A DNA stretch of 61,794 bases from Lentisphaeria bacterium (GTDB lineage Bacteria; Verrucomicrobiota; Lentisphaeria; Victivallales; Victivallaceae), in contig JALEMG010000027.1 of assembly GCA_022768375.1 (NCBI GenBank), forward strand, positions 1 to 61,794, read 5' to 3'. This document shows, piece after piece, positions 8,708 to 17,351 of this stretch. The position numbers were made by a program, and so were the translations under genes. Numbering within the stretch: the stretch's first letter is position 1; the number at the start of each line of letters is the position of its first letter. The notes beneath the pieces were generated by a model. It searched no databases, was not told where the DNA came from, and saw only the letters and a list, made by a program, of their open reading frames with translations.

Positions 8708-9559
8708 ATGAAATACATCGGCTCGCATGTAAGCATCGCCGGCGGGGTGGAAAACGCCCCGCTCAACGCCCGGAGCATCGGCGCGTCGGGCTTCGGCATG
8801 TTCACCAAGAATCAGCGCCAGTGGAGCGCACCGCCGCTGACGCCGGAATCCGTCGCCGCATTCAAGGACAACTGCCGGAAATGCGGCTATGCTCCGGAGA
8901 TGATCCTCCCCCATGACACCTACCTCATCAACCTCGGCCAGCCCGACCCGGAGAAGCGCGCCGGGAGCATCCGGGCCTTCACCGCCGAATTGGAACGGTG
9001 CCGCGCGCTGGGGCTGACCATGCTCAATTTTCACCCCGGCAGTCATCTGCGTCTGGTCTCCGAGGAGGAAGACTGCGCCATCATCGCCGCTTCCGTGCGG
9101 GAGGCGCTGCTCACGGTGCCCGATGTTCGCGCCGTATTCGAGAACACCGCCGGACAGGGCAGCAACATGGGGTACACCTTCGAGCAGTTGGCCCGGATGC
9201 TGGAACGGGTGGATCTGCCGGAGCGCACCGGCGTCTGCATCGACACCTGCCACGCCTTCGCCGCCGGGTACGATCTGGCTTCGGAGGAGGGGTTCGAGCG
9301 CTGTTTCGCGGAATTCGACCGGCTGCTGGGCCGGGAAAACCTCCGGGCCATGCACCTCAACGACAGCAAAGGCGAACGCGGCGGCAAACTGGACCGCCAC
9401 GCCCCGCTGGGCGACGGAACGCTGGGATGGAGCCCCTTCGAAAGGATCGCCTCCTCCGACCGCTTCGACGGCATCCCGCTGATTCTGGAGACACCGGACG
9501 AGAGCCGCTGGCCCGCCGAAATCGCCCACTTACTTCTTTTCTCGCGGGAAAAGAAGTAA
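8708..9559 (+). CDS. nfo: Endonuclease IV (AP endonuclease), C-terminus supplied by a repeat
   Basis: This 283-aa Zn-dependent AP endonuclease cleaves 5' of abasic sites in base-excision repair. Family signatures are the N-terminal GSHVSIAGG, NFHPGS, FENTAGQGSNMG, CIDTCHAFAAGYD and MHLNDSKGERGGKLDRH. The GGGGG box just before ATG 8708 is the ribosome-binding site. The last residues (LLLFSREKK) are not family sequence. They are encoded by the left arm of hairpin module A of a dispersed repeat, which also provides the TAA stop. The native end was therefore probably replaced when the repeat inserted. The catalytic core appears complete. Confidence 0.92.
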   Translation: MKYIGSHVSIAGGVENAPLNARSIGASGFGMFTKNQRQWSAPPLTPESVAAFKDNCRKCGYAPEMILPHDTYLINLGQPDPEKRAGSIRAFTAELERCRALGLTMLNFHPGSHLRLVSEEEDCAIIAASVREALLTVPDVRAVFENTAGQGSNMGYTFEQLARMLERVDLPERTGVCIDTCHAFAAGYDLASEEGFERCFAEFDRLLGRENLRAMHLNDSKGERGGKLDRHAPLGDGTLGWSPFERIASSDRFDGIPLILETPDESRWPAEIAHLLLFSREKK

Positions 9560-9740
9560 GACAAGAAAAGGCGACTACGTTACTTTCTTTTGACGGCAAA
9601 AGAAAGTAACCAAAGAAAACCGGACCGGTAACTGCGGAGTCGGGCCCTGCCTCGCGGGAAAAGAAGTAAGACAAGAAAAGGCAACTGCGTTACTTCCTTT
9701 TGACGGCAAAAGAAAGTAACCAAAGAAAAGCCGGACGGCG
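9529..9740 (+). repeat. Tandem copy of hairpin modules A and B (repeat R1)
   Basis: Module A (9529-9560) is a 13-bp inverted repeat, CTTACTTCTTTTC/GAAAAGAAGTAAG, around a 6-base loop. Module B (9579-9610) is GTTACTTTCTTTT/AAAAGAAAGTAAC around GACGGC. A second unit follows exactly 110 bp later: partial A from 9651, and B at 9689-9720 with one arm mismatch. Unlike the copies at 48.0 and 50.9 kb, neither terminal inverted repeat is visible. The module order A-B corresponds to the minus orientation of those copies. The remainder up to 9798 holds no gene. Confidence 0.85.
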
Positions 9741-9798
9741 GCCGGCCTCATGAGCGGGAAAATCGGGCAATGTTTCATCCGGGGCCCCGGAGTTTTCC

Positions 9799-9827
9799 TT
9801 GATAAAACACATTCCGCGCGCTATATT
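9799..9827 (+). promoter_or_regulatory. Sigma-70-type promoter of icd
   Basis: TTGATA (9799-9804), 17-bp spacer ending GC, TATATT (9822-9827), about 65 bp upstream of the icd start. Confidence 0.82.
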
Positions 9828-9892
9828 ATTGCCTCGCAGTCAATGCGGAGTTTTTCTGTTCTTCAACGGCCCCGAAAGAAAGGCATGACAAC

Positions 9893-11143
9893 ATGAGCAC
9901 TTCTCACATCGTGCGCCCCGCCGCGGGCGAATACATCACCAACGTCGACGGCAGACTTCAGGTCCCGGACCGGCCGATCGTCAGTTTCATCGAGGGCGAC
10001 GGCATCGGCCCCGACATCATGAAAGCCGCCCGCTTCATGTGGGACAGCGCGGTGCGGAAGGCCTACGGCGGCAAACGCGTCATCGCGTGGCAGGAGGTGT
10101 TCGCCGGGGAAAAGGCCAACGCGGTCTACAATGAGACCCTCTGGCTGCCTTCCGAGACGGTGGAGGAGATCTCCCGCTGTCTCATCGCCGTCAAGGGACC
10201 GCTGACAACCCCCATCGGCGGCGGGTTCCGGTCGCTGAATGTGGCGCTGCGTCAGCAGTTGGACCTTTTCGCCTGCGTCCGGCCGGTACGATACTTTGAA
10301 GGAGTGCCCTCCCCGGTCAAGGCGCCGGAGAAAACCGACATGGTGGTCTTCCGGGAGAATACCGAGGACATCTACGCCGGGATCGAATGGATGGCGGGCA
10401 CCCCGGAGGCGCGGAAGGTCATCGACTTCCTGCAAAGCGAGATGCAAGTCGCCAAGATCCGCTTCCCCGAAACCTCCAGCATCGGCATCAAACCGGTCTC
10501 CCGGGAAGGCAGCGAGCGGCTGATCCGGGCGGCGCTGGATTACGCCATTGCCAATCAACGGCGGAGCGTCACGCTGGTCCACAAGGGGAACATCATGAAG
10601 TTCACCGAGGGCGGCTTCAAGAACTGGGGCTACGACCTCGTCCGGCGGGAGTACGCGGACCGGGCCGTTCCCGCCGCCGACTGCGACGGTGTCGCCCCCG
10701 CGGGGAAGATCCTGGTCAAGGACTGCATCTGCGACGCGTTTCTGCAGCAGATCCTCACCCGGCCCGACGAATACGACGTCATCGCCACCATGAATCTGAA
10801 CGGCGATTACGTTTCCGACGCGCTGGCGGCCTGCGTGGGCGGCATCGGCATCGCGCCGGGAGCCAACATCAACTACCTTTCCGGGCACGCGATCTTTGAA
10901 GCCACCCACGGCACCGCGCCCAAATACGCCGGGATGGACAAGGTCAATCCCTGCAGTCTGGCGCTCTCCGGCGAGATGATGCTCCGGCACCTCGGCTGGA
11001 CCGAGGCGGCGGATCTGGTCATCCGGGGCATTGCCGGGGCCATCGCGGACCGGATGATGACCTACGATCTGGCCCGGCTCACCGACGGAGCCACCGAACT
11101 GAGTTGTTCCGGCTTCGCCCGGGCGGCCGTGGACCGGATGTAA
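9893..11143 (+). CDS. icd: NADP-dependent isocitrate dehydrogenase
   Basis: This 416-aa TCA-cycle enzyme converts isocitrate to 2-oxoglutarate, CO2 and NADPH in the cytoplasm. The substrate loop [17 protein letters not shown] carries the Ser equivalent to the E. coli phosphorylation site. Other conserved segments are [14 protein letters not shown], the lysine in [14 protein letters not shown], the metal-binding Asp in [13 protein letters not shown], and the coenzyme region [11 protein letters not shown]. Length and motifs match the bacterial E. coli-type enzyme. Only 13 bases separate it from the ATPase gene downstream, so the rod-shape cluster may be partly transcribed from the icd promoter. 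Confidence 0.93.
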   Translation: MSTSHIVRPAAGEYITNVDGRLQVPDRPIVSFIEGDGIGPDIMKAARFMWDSAVRKAYGGKRVIAWQEVFAGEKANAVYNETLWLPSETVEEISRCLIAVKGPLTTPIGGGFRSLNVALRQQLDLFACVRPVRYFEGVPSPVKAPEKTDMVVFRENTEDIYAGIEWMAGTPEARKVIDFLQSEMQVAKIRFPETSSIGIKPVSREGSERLIRAALDYAIANQRRSVTLVHKGNIMKFTEGGFKNWGYDLVRREYADRAVPAADCDGVAPAGKILVKDCICDAFLQQILTRPDEYDVIATMNLNGDYVSDALAACVGGIGIAPGANINYLSGHAIFEATHGTAPKYAGMDKVNPCSLALSGEMMLRHLGWTEAADLVIRGIAGAIADRMMTYDLARLTDGATELSCSGFARAAVDRM

Positions 11144-11156
11144 CGGAGAGGAACCC

Positions 11157-12449
11157 ATGGCGCGGAAGGAGGAGACATATCCGGGAGCGGCGGCGTTTCG
11201 GCTGCTCTTTTACCGGACGGACGACGACGGTCGTCCCTGCCCGCCGGACTCTCCGTTTCTCCGCCACGTGGAAGCGCTGCTGCGGGCGGATTCTCCCGAC
11301 GCGGCGGCGTTCCAATTCAACGCGCTGGCCCGTTTCGGCGACGCGGCGGCGTTCGCGGTCAGGCTTCTGGGCGCGATGTTCGACAGTTGCGTCGACCACC
11401 ATGTACTGCCCGGGGACTACACCGGCGGCAAGTTGACCCCGGACGCGGAATTTCTCCTGCGCCGCGCGGCGGCGGTGATTTCCGCGCTTCGCGGAGTGAT
11501 CGCCCGACCGGACCTGCCGGGAACGGAGATCCTGCCCCGGGCCGAAAAACTGTTTTCCGCCCTGCCGGAGGAGACCGCGCCGGAAGCGCTGGGCAAGCAG
11601 TTGGCGCACTCCGACCCGTTCGCGGTGGAGCATGTGTTCACGTTCCGGGATGAGAAGTTCGCCCCGGTCCGGCCGGCGTCGGTCAAGCCGGTGGACAGGT
11701 TTTTCGGGTTCCCGGGGGTGCGGGCGGCGCTGGACGAGCACTTCCGCGCCTTTGCCGACGGGACCACCAATCTGCCGCTGCTGGTGAACAGTTTGCCCGG
11801 ATACGGCAAAACCAGCATGATCGTCTCGTTCGCGCTGGCCCGGCGCGGCGTCACGGTCATCCTGCCCGACCCGGGGGCGCTGGAACACGACTGGAACCGG
11901 CTCATCGCCGCGCTGGAAAGCCGGACCGACCACCGATTCGTGCTGTTTTTCGACGACATCGACCCCCGGCAGGTGGACTGGTACAGTTTCCGCACCAACG
12001 TGGGCGGGGCGTTCACGCCGCCGTCCAACATCATGCCGGTGCTGGCGGCGAATTACGAATTTCCGCCGAGCATCCTCTCCCGGGGACGCAAGATCAGTTA
12101 CCCGGTCTTTGACGAGGAACGGTGTTCGGAGATGATCGAGGATTTCCTCAAATCTTTCGGCATGAAACATCCGCCCCGCAACATCGTCTCTCTGATGGGG
12201 GCGCGGTACACCGAGGAGTTCGGACAGAAGAAGTTCACTGAACTGTCGCCCCGGACGCTGATGCGGTTTCTGGCGGTCTTTGAACGCGACGCCCGCAAGC
12301 GCAGCGAGATCGTGGACCTGGCCTCCGGTCAGGTCATCACCCGGCCGGACGGCGAACTTTTCTACGAATTCAACATTGAGTTGATGCGTTCGCTCTACGG
12401 CGAAGAATACATCCAGCGTCTGCTCAAGGAGCGGCTGCGGGAATTATGA
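11157..12449 (+). CDS. AAA-type ATPase, DUF815-like
   Basis: This 430-aa protein has an N-terminal helical part of about 190 residues and an ATPase domain. The P-loop is SLPGYGKTSM, the Walker B-like strand is FVLFFDDIDP, and a later segment is VLAANYEFPP. It resembles the DUF815 family of ATP-binding proteins of unknown function. The P-loop deviates slightly from GxxGxGK(T/S) at its first position. The start ATG 11157 is preceded by AGAGGA. The stop overlaps the mreC start (ATGA), so it is translationally coupled to the rod-shape genes. A role in envelope growth is suggested by that linkage alone. Confidence 0.6.
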   Translation: MARKEETYPGAAAFRLLFYRTDDDGRPCPPDSPFLRHVEALLRADSPDAAAFQFNALARFGDAAAFAVRLLGAMFDSCVDHHVLPGDYTGGKLTPDAEFLLRRAAAVISALRGVIARPDLPGTEILPRAEKLFSALPEETAPEALGKQLAHSDPFAVEHVFTFRDEKFAPVRPASVKPVDRFFGFPGVRAALDEHFRAFADGTTNLPLLVNSLPGYGKTSMIVSFALARRGVTVILPDPGALEHDWNRLIAALESRTDHRFVLFFDDIDPRQVDWYSFRTNVGGAFTPPSNIMPVLAANYEFPPSILSRGRKISYPVFDEERCSEMIEDFLKSFGMKHPPRNIVSLMGARYTEEFGQKKFTELSPRTLMRFLAVFERDARKRSEIVDLASGQVITRPDGELFYEFNIELMRSLYGEEYIQRLLKERLREL

Positions 12450-13321
12450 AACCGCGACCGGAAAGAAAACGCGTCTCCTCCCGGAGCGTCATCCTCGCCG
12501 TCGTCGCGGCGGCGGCGGTGATGATCGTCCTCACCGCGGGATTCCGGGTCCTGCGTCAGGTCATCATGCGCGGTGCGGACAGTTTCTTCTACCCTTATCT
12601 GCGGGCGGCGGCAGGCTCGGAAAAGATCTCCGACCGGTCGCTGCTTTTGCGCAGTCCGGCGGAACTGGCGGCGCAGGTGGAACAACTCGGCGCCGCCAAC
12701 CGGGAACTGGCCCTGCAAAGCAGCGCCGCCGGCACCCTGCTGGAGGAGAACCGGCTTCTCCGGCAGATGCTGGATTTGGCCGACCGCGGAGAACGGAAAT
12801 TCGTGGTGGCGGAAATCATGCTCCGGGACCCGCTGCGCTTCCGGGAATCCTTCACCATCGGCAAGGGTTCCCGGCACGGCATCACCGTCGGCGCGGCGGT
12901 GGTGGAGGTTTCTCCCGACGGCCGGCTGCTGCTGATCGGCGTGATCGCCGAATGCGGCGCCCGCACCGCCAAAGTGGTGACGATCGCGGACAATTCGCTG
13001 CATATTTCCGGCCGGGTCGGAGCCAACGGCGCGGTGGGTTTCACCAATACCGGGACGGGGAACGCCATGCCGGGACGGGTTCGGTTCGGCATGCTGCCGG
13101 TGCGGGACGACTACATCTCCGGCGGCGCGGTGGTGACGACGGGATTTGAACGAAGCATCCCCGCCGGCATCAAGATCGGCGAACTCGATTTCTCCGGCGC
13201 GGTCCTGCCGGGGCTCAACACCCCGGATTACAGTTGCGACCTGATCCCGGCGGTGAAACCGGAATCCCTGCGCTTCGTCGCGGTGCTGACAACCCCGTTC
13301 CACGGACCCGACGCGCCATGA
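12446..13321 (+). CDS. mreC: Rod shape-determining protein MreC
   Basis: This 291-aa inner-membrane protein has a basic N-terminus and one transmembrane helix (about residues 15-35). A coiled-coil region with LEENRLLRQML near residue 95 follows, then the periplasmic double beta-barrel core (VAEIMLRDP, GITVGAAVV, VGFTNTGTGNAM, ISGGAVVTTG). MreC couples cytoplasmic MreB to the peptidoglycan elongation enzymes. Four-base ATGA overlaps join it to the ATPase gene upstream and mreD downstream. No mreB lies in the window. Confidence 0.88.
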   Translation: MKPRPERKRVSSRSVILAVVAAAAVMIVLTAGFRVLRQVIMRGADSFFYPYLRAAAGSEKISDRSLLLRSPAELAAQVEQLGAANRELALQSSAAGTLLEENRLLRQMLDLADRGERKFVVAEIMLRDPLRFRESFTIGKGSRHGITVGAAVVEVSPDGRLLLIGVIAECGARTAKVVTIADNSLHISGRVGANGAVGFTNTGTGNAMPGRVRFGMLPVRDDYISGGAVVTTGFERSIPAGIKIGELDFSGAVLPGLNTPDYSCDLIPAVKPESLRFVAVLTTPFHGPDAP

Positions 13322-13836
13322 GAACGTTTCTGGTGATCGTGACCACGCTGGGGCTGATCCTGCCGGAACTGCTGATCGGCAATCTCGGTCTGTCGCTCCA
13401 TCTGCCCCTGTACGGGGCGCTGTACTTCGCCGTGGCCTACCGGAAAAGCGCCGGACTGCTGAGCGCGGCGGCCGCGGGACTGATCCTCGATCCGATCTAC
13501 TGCCGGAACGCCATGCTGCTGGCATTCATCCTGCCGGGCGTGGTCCTGCTGCTGCTGCCTCAGGTCAAGCGTCTGCGGCGGAGACTGCCGCTGGCGGCGC
13601 TGCTGCCCGGCATGCTGGGCGGCGGCGTGATGGCGGCGGCGGATTCCCTGCTCTGTCTCGGATTCGGAAGTACGGGACCGGGACCGGATTTCGTCAGTAT
13701 GCTGATTTTTCAGTGCGGCGTTGGCGGGATATTCATGCCGGCATTCACGCTGGCGGCGGACGCGCTGGCATTCAAGTGCAATCTGCCCCGCTTCGGAGTC
13801 GCCGGAGGACATCGGAGCCGGGAGGAACGGTTATGA
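13318..13836 (+). CDS. mreD: MreD-like rod shape membrane protein
   Basis: This 172-aa, highly hydrophobic protein has about five predicted membrane segments, starting directly at the N-terminus (MRTFLVIVTTLGLILPELL). Size, topology and the position between mreC and PBP2 identify it as MreD; the sequence itself is poorly conserved in this family. The start and stop both overlap neighbouring genes by ATGA, giving strict coupling of the rod complex. The tail after the last helix is unusually long and basic. Confidence 0.75.
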   Translation: MRTFLVIVTTLGLILPELLIGNLGLSLHLPLYGALYFAVAYRKSAGLLSAAAAGLILDPIYCRNAMLLAFILPGVVLLLLPQVKRLRRRLPLAALLPGMLGGGVMAAADSLLCLGFGSTGPGPDFVSMLIFQCGVGGIFMPAFTLAADALAFKCNLPRFGVAGGHRSREERL

Positions 13837-15692
13837 CCCCCCCCCGCCGACGCGACCGGGCGGAACTCGGTATCCTCGACGACGACCGCTTCCGCATCTT
13901 CGTACTGGGCGGGGTGTTCATCCTCGCCTTCACCGCACTGGCTCTGCGGCTCTACTACCTCCAACTGCACCGCGGCGAGGAACACCGCCGCCGCATCGCG
14001 AGGCAATCCATCCGGCACATCCGCCAGCCGGGGGTACGGGGCTCCATCCACACCGCCGACGGAGTTCTGCTGGCCGGAAACCGCACCACCTACGATCTGG
14101 TCTTCTATCCTTCGGAAATGCGCTGCGCCGCCCGGGAACGGAAACAGCCGGTGGCCGCTCATATGGCCGAATGCGCGAAACAATTGGGCGCCCTGCTGGG
14201 GCGAAACGATTTCCCGGACGTCAAAAAGATCCGATATCACAAAACCAACTCCCCCGGCATCGCCATGACCGTATTCCGGGATCTATCGCTTCGGGAGACC
14301 GCGCTGGCGTTCGAGGCTCTGCGGACCATGCCCGGGGCGGACATCCAGCAGTCCTCGGTCCGCATCTGCCCGGAGAAGTCTCTGGCCGCCGCCATCATCG
14401 GCTACGCCCGTCCGATGGACCCGGGCCTGGCGCCCGACCGGGACAAATTCAAATACTACATCCCGGATGTCATCGGGATCGACGGCATTGAAAAAGCCTG
14501 CGACACCCTCCCGAACCGCGCGCCCGGACTGGGGTTGCGGGCCTATCCCGGATATTCGATCATTCAGGTCAACAACCTCGGTTACGCCCACCGGGAACTG
14601 CTGGGCCGCAGCGAACCGGTCAACGGAAGCGACGTCACGCTGACATTGGATTCGCGGGCGCAGAGACTGGGGGAGAAACTGCTGGCGGGCAGCGTCGGCG
14701 CGTTCGTAGTGGTGGACGCGGACAACGGCGACGTGCTGTGCGCGGCCAATTCCCCGGGGTTCGACCTCTCCCGGTTCTATCCCCGGCTCACGACGAAATA
14801 CCGGCAGGCATTGGATGAGACCCCCGACAATCCCCGGCTCAACCGGGCCTTCGACGCCATCTATCCGCCGGGTTCGACGCTCAAGCCGCTGATCTGTCTC
14901 GCGCTGCTGCTTAACGGGGTCGATCCCGCCGAAACGTACCGCTGCGACGGGGAAATTGCCGTCGGCAACGCGACCATCCGCTGTTCGGCACATCGTTACG
15001 CCGGAGGCGACATGGACATGGAGACCGCGCTGGAAAAATCGTGCAACGGCTATATGATCCACCACGCACTGCCCGCGGGACTGGCGGCGCTGACGCCCGT
15101 GCTTCACGCGGCGGGCATCGGACGCAAAACCGCGCTTGAACTGCCCAACGCAGCCGGAGACTTTCCCTCCCCCGCCCTCAAGGAACGGCGTTACCGCGCC
15201 CGCTGGAACGAATTCGACACCGCGCTGCTCTCCATCGGCCAGGGACTCATCAGCGTCACCCCGCTGCAGATGGCACTGATCGCCGGAGCATTCGCCAACG
15301 GCGGCACCGTCTACCGGCCCCATCTGGTTCGGGAGGTCGTGGACGTCAACGGCCTGGAACTCTACCGCCGCCGGGCGGCCGTCGCCGGGAAACTGCCCGG
15401 CACACCGGAACAACTGGAGATCATTCGCCGGGGAATGTTCCGGGTGGTCAATTCCGACGGCGGCTCCGGACAGCGGGCCGCGGTGGGGGGACTGGCGGTC
15501 TACGGCAAAACCGGTACGGCGGAACTCGGGGCCGGGGCCAACCGGCGCAGCATCACCCATTTCATCGCCTTCACGGAATTCCGCCGACGCCGCTACGCCC
15601 TTTGCGTCACCGTCGAGGACGGGCTTTCCGGGGGAAGGACCTGCGCGCCGTTGGCCGCCGCCTTTTTCAAACACTATCTGCTGGGCGACTGA
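13833..15692 (+). CDS. mrdA: Penicillin-binding protein 2 (elongasome transpeptidase)
   Basis: This 619-aa class B PBP crosslinks peptidoglycan during lateral growth. A single N-terminal membrane anchor spans about residues 20-42. The dimerisation/pedestal region starts with GVRGSIHTADGVLLAGN. The transpeptidase domain has the catalytic SxxK in GSTLK (Ser348/Lys351), the SxN motif as SCN (403-405), and KTG in YGKTGTAE (from Lys559). It follows mreD with an ATGA overlap, the classic mreC-mreD-mrdA order. Its last 19 bases overlap the 3' end of the convergent radical SAM gene. Confidence 0.92.
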   Translation: MTPPRRRDRAELGILDDDRFRIFVLGGVFILAFTALALRLYYLQLHRGEEHRRRIARQSIRHIRQPGVRGSIHTADGVLLAGNRTTYDLVFYPSEMRCAARERKQPVAAHMAECAKQLGALLGRNDFPDVKKIRYHKTNSPGIAMTVFRDLSLRETALAFEALRTMPGADIQQSSVRICPEKSLAAAIIGYARPMDPGLAPDRDKFKYYIPDVIGIDGIEKACDTLPNRAPGLGLRAYPGYSIIQVNNLGYAHRELLGRSEPVNGSDVTLTLDSRAQRLGEKLLAGSVGAFVVVDADNGDVLCAANSPGFDLSRFYPRLTTKYRQALDETPDNPRLNRAFDAIYPPGSTLKPLICLALLLNGVDPAETYRCDGEIAVGNATIRCSAHRYAGGDMDMETALEKSCNGYMIHHALPAGLAALTPVLHAAGIGRKTALELPNAAGDFPSPALKERRYRARWNEFDTALLSIGQGLISVTPLQMALIAGAFANGGTVYRPHLVREVVDVNGLELYRRRAAVAGKLPGTPEQLEIIRRGMFRVVNSDGGSGQRAAVGGLAVYGKTGTAELGAGANRRSITHFIAFTEFRRRRYALCVTVEDGLSGGRTCAPLAAAFFKHYLLGD

Positions 15693-16579
15693 ACCCCGGT
15701 ACCGTCGAAAGCCGGGATGAATTCCGCTCCGGCGGATCCCGCCTCCTGCAGAAACCCGTCCTCGATCCCCGAGGCAAACAACGCCGCCTCCGCTTCGGCG
15801 TATTCCGCGTCGCTCACCCGGCGGTTCAACTCCGGGAACTCCCGTTCCCCGACCCGGCCGCAGGGCAGATACTGCCGCATCAGCGAAAACATCACCTGCC
15901 CCGGACGGAATCTGCGGGCCACGAAGTCAATGACCTTGAGGGTGTTTTCGATCTGTCCCGGCAGCATGAGGTGGCGGATAATCACGCCGCTTTGCATCAG
16001 ACCGTCTGCGGAAAACCGGAAATCCCCGGTCTGATCGTACATCTCGTCGATGGCGGCGACGGCCCGCTCAAAATAATCGTTCACCCCGCTGTACCGCCGG
16101 GCCAACGCGTTGTCGGTGTACTTGAGGTCCGGCAAATAGACCGCGACTTTGCCCCGGAAGCGCCGCAATGTTTCCGGCAGATCGTACCCGTTGGTGTTGT
16201 AGACCACCGGGACCGGCGGCAGCGGGTCCAGACTGACCAGCACCGCGTCGGCGAAGTGGGTCGGCGTGACCAGATTGATGTTGTGCGCGCCCTGCGCGAC
16301 GAGTTCGGCGTAAATTTCCCGCAGTCGCGGCACGGAAACTTCCGTCCCGCTTCGGCCGGCGCTGATGGCGTAGTTCTGACAGTAGACACAGTGCAGATTG
16401 CAGCCGGAGAAGAACACCGCGCCGCTGCCCCGGCTCCCGCTGATGACCGGTTCCTCCCAGAAATGCAGTCCCGCCCGGGCCACCACCGCGGTCCGGGGCG
16501 ACCGGCAGACGCCGGCCGCGGCGGGACCGGATTCGGGACGATCGGCGTTGCAGCGCCGGGGACAAAGATTGCAGATCAT
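15674..16579 (-). CDS. Radical SAM protein (PflA-activating-enzyme-like)
   Basis: This 301-aa protein has an N-terminal Cys-rich stretch (MICNLCPRRCNADR and a further Cys in GVCRSP). The radical SAM CxxxCxxC motif follows as SGCNLHCVYCQNY near residues 58-70, then conserved segments NINLVTPTHF, VVYNTNGYD, YLPDLKYTD and HLMLPGQ. It belongs to the group of PflA-related radical SAM proteins often annotated as pyruvate formate-lyase-activating-like. The substrate is unknown, and no glycyl-radical enzyme is encoded nearby. It is transcribed alone and converges on mrdA with a 19-bp overlap. The upstream side is occupied by repeat R2. Confidence 0.8.
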   Translation of the reverse strand: MICNLCPRRCNADRPESGPAAAGVCRSPRTAVVARAGLHFWEEPVISGSRGSGAVFFSGCNLHCVYCQNYAISAGRSGTEVSVPRLREIYAELVAQGAHNINLVTPTHFADAVLVSLDPLPPVPVVYNTNGYDLPETLRRFRGKVAVYLPDLKYTDNALARRYSGVNDYFERAVAAIDEMYDQTGDFRFSADGLMQSGVIIRHLMLPGQIENTLKVIDFVARRFRPGQVMFSLMRQYLPCGRVGEREFPELNRRVSDAEYAEAEAALFASGIEDGFLQEAGSAGAEFIPAFDGTGVQSPSR

Positions 16580-16587
16580 AACTGAAA

Positions 16588-16832
16588 GTCTCGATACTGG
16601 AGAAAACTGATCTTCTGTTCCGTTCGGTTAACCGCCTCCCGCTCAACCGTCCCGGAAAGGATTTCCGGGACATCGCTTCCGGCGGGAGGTGTCGGCCTTC
16701 GCCGACCTGAACGCTTCGCTGAGATTTCGCCGCATTAAGCGGCGACCAGCGTTCCGCCGCTGGATCACGTCCGGGTAGCACCCGGAGGCAGATTTCTTTT
16801 TTTATTTTTCAGTTCTCTTTTCGTACAGAGCC
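16588..16832 (+). repeat. Dispersed repeat copy R2 with alternative interior
   Basis: The left part (TCTGTTCCGTTCGGTTAACC) and the right part (CCGCTGGATCACGTCCGGGT and onward to CTTTTCGTACAGAGCC) match repeats at 44.6, 48.0 and 50.9 kb. The A/B hairpin interior is missing. Three GC-rich hairpins replace it: GTCCCGGAAA/TTTCCGGGAC near 16648-16671, GGTGTCGGCC/GCCGACCT near 16688-16707, and CGCCGCATTAAGCGGCG near 16729-16745. This region holds no gene. Confidence 0.8.
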
Positions 16833-16836
16833 AACT

Positions 16837-16868
16837 GAAAAAGATCGGGGAAAGCCGCCTTTCCCCGA
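16837..16868 (-). terminator. Rho-independent terminator of the aroQ-accBC-asp23 operon
   Basis: A perfect 10-bp stem (TCGGGGAAAG/CTTTCCCCGA) with a 4-base loop is followed, on the minus strand, by a T-rich tract (16843-16837). It lies 31 bp past the asp23 stop. Confidence 0.9.
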
Positions 16869-16898
16869 ATCAAAATTCCGAGTCTGGTCCGCCGCGGA

Positions 16899-17351
16899 TC
16901 AGTCCAGCGGCAGATTTCCCTCCTCCGCCTGCGGCTCGGCCGGAGGCTCGTCCTCGATCTCCTGCACCAGCACGTCGACGGCGGTGACGCTCATGCCGGT
17001 GGTTTTCTCCACCTCGGAGATGACGGTCTTCTGAACCGCCGAGGCGACTTCCGGGATGCAGCAGCCGCAGCGGAGGATGACTTTCAGTTCGATGGAGACT
17101 TCGTTCTTCTCTCCGATGGAGATGTTGACCGCCCGGGACTGCATCCGGCGGCTGCCGACGATCTCGGCCAGATTGTCCACCAGCGAACTGCCTGCCAGCC
17201 GGGAAACGCCCTCCACCGCCAGCGCGGCCCGCCGGGCCACGGAAGCGATGACGCTTTCATGGATCTTGATATCGCCCATTTCCGTGTCGTCCAGAATCAT
17301 GGTCTCCGTCTTGGCCGGAGTTTTCGGGGTTTCGGCGTTGTCGTTTTTCAT
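16899..17351 (-). CDS. Asp23/Gls24 family envelope stress protein
   Basis: This 150-aa protein has the Asp23/Gls24 core: IKIHESVIASVARRAALAVEGV near residues 28-50, then an alternating beta region and SAVQKTVISEVEKTTGM. The tail is acidic. Family members are cytoplasmic or membrane-associated proteins induced by envelope stress in Gram-positives and common next to accC in many phyla. Its start overlaps the accC stop by four bases (ATGA). This gene order (acc genes followed by asp23) is conserved elsewhere and suggests a link to lipid or envelope homeostasis. Molecular function is unknown. Confidence 0.82.
   Translation of the reverse strand: MKNDNAETPKTPAKTETMILDDTEMGDIKIHESVIASVARRAALAVEGVSRLAGSSLVDNLAEIVGSRRMQSRAVNISIGEKNEVSIELKVILRCGCCIPEVASAVQKTVISEVEKTTGMSVTAVDVLVQEIEDEPPAEPQAEEGNLPLD

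Noticed and set aside
9357-9778. Short frames encoding RKEV/FFSREK-type peptides near nfo, 48 kb and 51 kb
   Set aside because: They are translations of the A/B hairpin modules and recur wherever the repeat occurs.
16581-16840. ACTGAAA on both sides of repeat R2 as a target-site duplication
   Set aside because: The same string occurs inside the left end of R3, so it may be part of the element. Without an empty site the duplication cannot be claimed.
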